6,091 nucleotides of DNA, taken from Deltaproteobacteria bacterium. GTDB lineage: Bacteria; Bdellovibrionota; UBA1018. The notes beneath the pieces are model-generated. The model was given only the letters and a program-made list of their open reading frames with translations. It was not told where the DNA came from and made no database searches. Of the stretch, positions 4,576-6,091 are shown one piece after another. The DNA is taken from the NCBI GenBank assembly GCA_013286765.1, contig JABDFB010000108.1, positions 1 through 6,091 on the forward strand. Direction: 5' to 3'. The stretch's first letter is position 1; each line of letters begins with the position of its first letter. The position numbers and the translations under genes are program-made.

Positions 4576-5836
4576 TTGCTTTGTGTATGTTACCTTACCT
4601 GGCAAAACTCAACCCGTTACTGCTGGGCGTTTTGAACTCACGACCAGTAGAAGCGGAGTACCACTAGGGCGCTTTGTTTATGGGAGGGCATATCTTGAAA
4701 ATCCTGATGCAGTTGAGTTTGATCCGATTGAATTGAAATTATCTTCGAATACTTATGAAACAGCCTCCCTCAAAGGGGTTTTTGGAGCGTTGCGCGACGC
4801 TAGTCCCGATTATTGGGGGAGACGAGTCATCGAGCGGAACGCAGGAAAACCACAGCTCGATGAAATGGATTATTTGCTGTTTTCGCCTGATGACCGGGCC
4901 GGTGCCCTAGGTTTTGGTTTGAATAAGGATCCGCCCGCGCCACTTCGAAAATTCAATCAGACCCTGGACTTAGAAAAATTACAGAAAATTGCTGACTCCA
5001 TTGTTGCCGATGAAGATTTGCCATTTCAGTCAAATCTGAAGCAGGTCGAAGAACTGCTGCTGATTGGGACATCTATGGGTGGTGCAAGACCGAAGGCTGT
5101 CATAGAGGACAAGAATGGTTTATGGATAGCAAAATTCAACCGCATCGATGACAATTGGAATCACGCACGTGTAGAGAGAGCGATGCTATTCTTAGCGCGC
5201 TCATGTGGAATCAATACGGAAGAGAGTCGTATCGTCTCTATTGGAGGGCGAGACGTTTTACTCGTTAAGCGCTTTGATAGAGAAAAAAAGGCGGGAGGCT
5301 ATACTCGATCGAGGATGGTCAGTGGTCTCACCTTATTAAGGGCTGAAGATACGCATCTTTCGAGAGACAAATGGTCTTACATTATACTTGCTGAAGAATT
5401 GCGTCGAGTGAGTAGTCGACCCAAAGAGGATGCAGCCGAACTTTTCCTGCGAATGTGTTTCAATGCTCTCATATCTAATACCGATGACCACCCTCGTAAT
5501 CACGCTGTTTTGGCAAAAAACAGGGAGTGGAGACTGTCACCGGCATACGATCTTACTCCTTCGACACCGGTCAGTGTGGAGCGGAGAGACCTCGCCTTAG
5601 CAGTAGGCGATGCTGGAAGATTTGCTAATGCGGAGAATATTTTCTCCCAATCTGTACGGTTTTTACTCGAAAAAGAAGAGGCTCAAGCTATATTGAAAAA
5701 GATGGAAAACCAAATTAAATGCGATTGGTATAAAATAGCTAGAGGCGCGGGTGTTTCCGAAAGAGACTGTGAAAAAATAGCAGGAGCCTTCGTGTACCCG
5801 GGTTTTAGATATCAAATATCAGCACAGCGGCGGTAG
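4565..5836 (+). CDS. hipA: HipA-family serine/threonine kinase toxin
   Basis: The product is a 423-residue protein, close to the 440 of E. coli HipA. Residues about 6-120 form the HipA N-terminal domain (GRFVYG, YLENPDA, LRDASPDYWGRRV) and 163-400 the kinase-like domain. Visible key residues: Ser170 in TSMGGARPKAV, the counterpart of the autophosphorylated Ser150 of E. coli HipA; Lys190 in WIAKFN for ATP; Glu204; the catalytic loop SNTDDHPRNHA (Asp308, Asn312); and the metal-binding Asp329 in PAYDL. KRFDR (235-239) is also typical. Family members phosphorylate aminoacyl-tRNA synthetases (GltX for E. coli HipA), halting translation and favouring persistence; the target here is unknown. No frameshift or missing catalytic residue is seen, so the toxin looks intact. 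It is co-transcribed and coupled with the antitoxin. Confidence 0.93.
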   Translation: MTSSCFVYVTLPGKTQPVTAGRFELTTSRSGVPLGRFVYGRAYLENPDAVEFDPIELKLSSNTYETASLKGVFGALRDASPDYWGRRVIERNAGKPQLDEMDYLLFSPDDRAGALGFGLNKDPPAPLRKFNQTLDLEKLQKIADSIVADEDLPFQSNLKQVEELLLIGTSMGGARPKAVIEDKNGLWIAKFNRIDDNWNHARVERAMLFLARSCGINTEESRIVSIGGRDVLLVKRFDREKKAGGYTRSRMVSGLTLLRAEDTHLSRDKWSYIILAEELRRVSSRPKEDAAELFLRMCFNALISNTDDHPRNHAVLAKNREWRLSPAYDLTPSTPVSVERRDLALAVGDAGRFANAENIFSQSVRFLLEKEEAQAILKKMENQIKCDWYKIARGAGVSERDCEKIAGAFVYPGFRYQISAQRR

Positions 5837-5920
5837 CAGTTACTTGACATACAGCGCAACATAGGCGATCGTCTGCCCTAATCTAAAGTTATTGGAAATT
5901 TTGACAACAGTGGTGAGGCT
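5837..5920 (+). other. Short intergenic region after hipA
   Basis: I see no clear terminator hairpin after the toxin gene. TTGACA occurs twice (5844-5849 and 5901-5906). The first has no good -10 at 16-18 bp, and the second would place its -10 inside the next gene. GGTGAGG at 5912-5918 is the ribosome site of that gene. Read-through from hipA into it cannot be excluded. Confidence 0.4.
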
Positions 5921-6091
5921 ATGACGAAATCAAAAATTATTTCTCCTCTTTTAATGATTGTTCTTGTTACCCGCATTTTGTTGATGGTGGATCCTGCCAA
6001 TGCAGATGGATCGAACGATTTGGGGTCTGGTGTGGAAATTCGCAGTGTCCAAGCAAACCCGGCTCGTCCAACCGGATGGCAGCAGTTACTC
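5921..6091 (+). CDS. Exported protein, 5' end only
   Basis: The first 57 codons of a gene run off the right edge. ATG 5921 is preceded by GGTGAGG at good spacing. The N-terminus is a Sec-type signal peptide: basic MTKSK, a hydrophobic core (ISPLLMIVLVTRILLMV) and DPANA, with signal peptidase I cleavage expected after residue 28. The mature start (DGSNDLGSGVEIRSVQ) is polar and shows no motif. No cysteine follows the cleavage site, so it is not a lipoprotein. The function cannot be judged from this fragment. Confidence 0.75.
   Translation, partial: MTKSKIISPLLMIVLVTRILLMVDPANADGSNDLGSGVEIRSVQANPARPTGWQQLL

Noticed and set aside
3805..5836. Functional link between tRNA-Leu and HipA through its tRNA-synthetase target
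   Set aside because: Known HipA-type kinases act on synthetases such as GltX or TrpS, not on tRNA-Leu; adjacency is better explained by use of tRNA genes as insertion sites.
5844..5906. Promoter for the gene at 5921 based on TTGACA motifs
   Set aside because: Neither TTGACA has an acceptable -10 at 16-18 bp within the intergenic region, so I did not call a promoter.

Overview
The window reads as a chromosomal stretch of a Gram-negative bacterium. It carries a murein LD-carboxypeptidase gene, two genes with Sec-type signal peptides, a lipoprotein-like phosphoesterase, standard -35/-10 and Shine-Dalgarno signals, and a CCA-encoding tRNA-Leu. Base composition is moderate, with an AT-rich gene at 1550-2113 and a GC-rich repeat at about 3990-4110. 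The general style would fit a Bdellovibrio-like or other deltaproteobacterial lineage, but that is a guess; no marker here fixes the taxonomy.

Left part (1-1408): the tail of an upstream gene, a 72-residue two-helix membrane protein and an LdcA-type LD-carboxypeptidase (family S66) are packed on the + strand with overlapping ends, so they look like one translationally coupled operon. The end of the carboxypeptidase gene lies in a long stem with a second, interleaved inverted repeat. Middle part (1409-3804): an AT-rich gene for a small exported helical (TPR-like) protein on the + strand converges on a - strand gene for a purple-acid-phosphatase-type metallophosphoesterase with a lipoprotein-like signal peptide. 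Three imperfect tandem 14-15 bp repeats lie between them.

The most unusual part is 3805-4120. A tRNA-Leu(CAA) gene runs directly into a very long terminator hairpin whose arm includes the tRNA's own 3' end. This is followed by about 180 bp holding a split inverted copy and a perfect 21-bp direct copy of the tRNA 3' end. These copies can pair around GC-rich hairpins to give a compact multi-branched fold. It recalls the E. coli tyrT/rtT arrangement of repeated tRNA 3' ends, or a worn integration site, but I do not recognise the element itself.

Right part (4179-5836): a HipBA-type toxin-antitoxin operon. A promoter with consensus hexamers at 17-bp spacing carries two related palindromic operators 31 bp apart. 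The antitoxin overlaps the toxin start by 11 bp, and the HipA kinase keeps all the catalytic residues I can check. The window ends in the first 57 codons of a gene for an exported protein.
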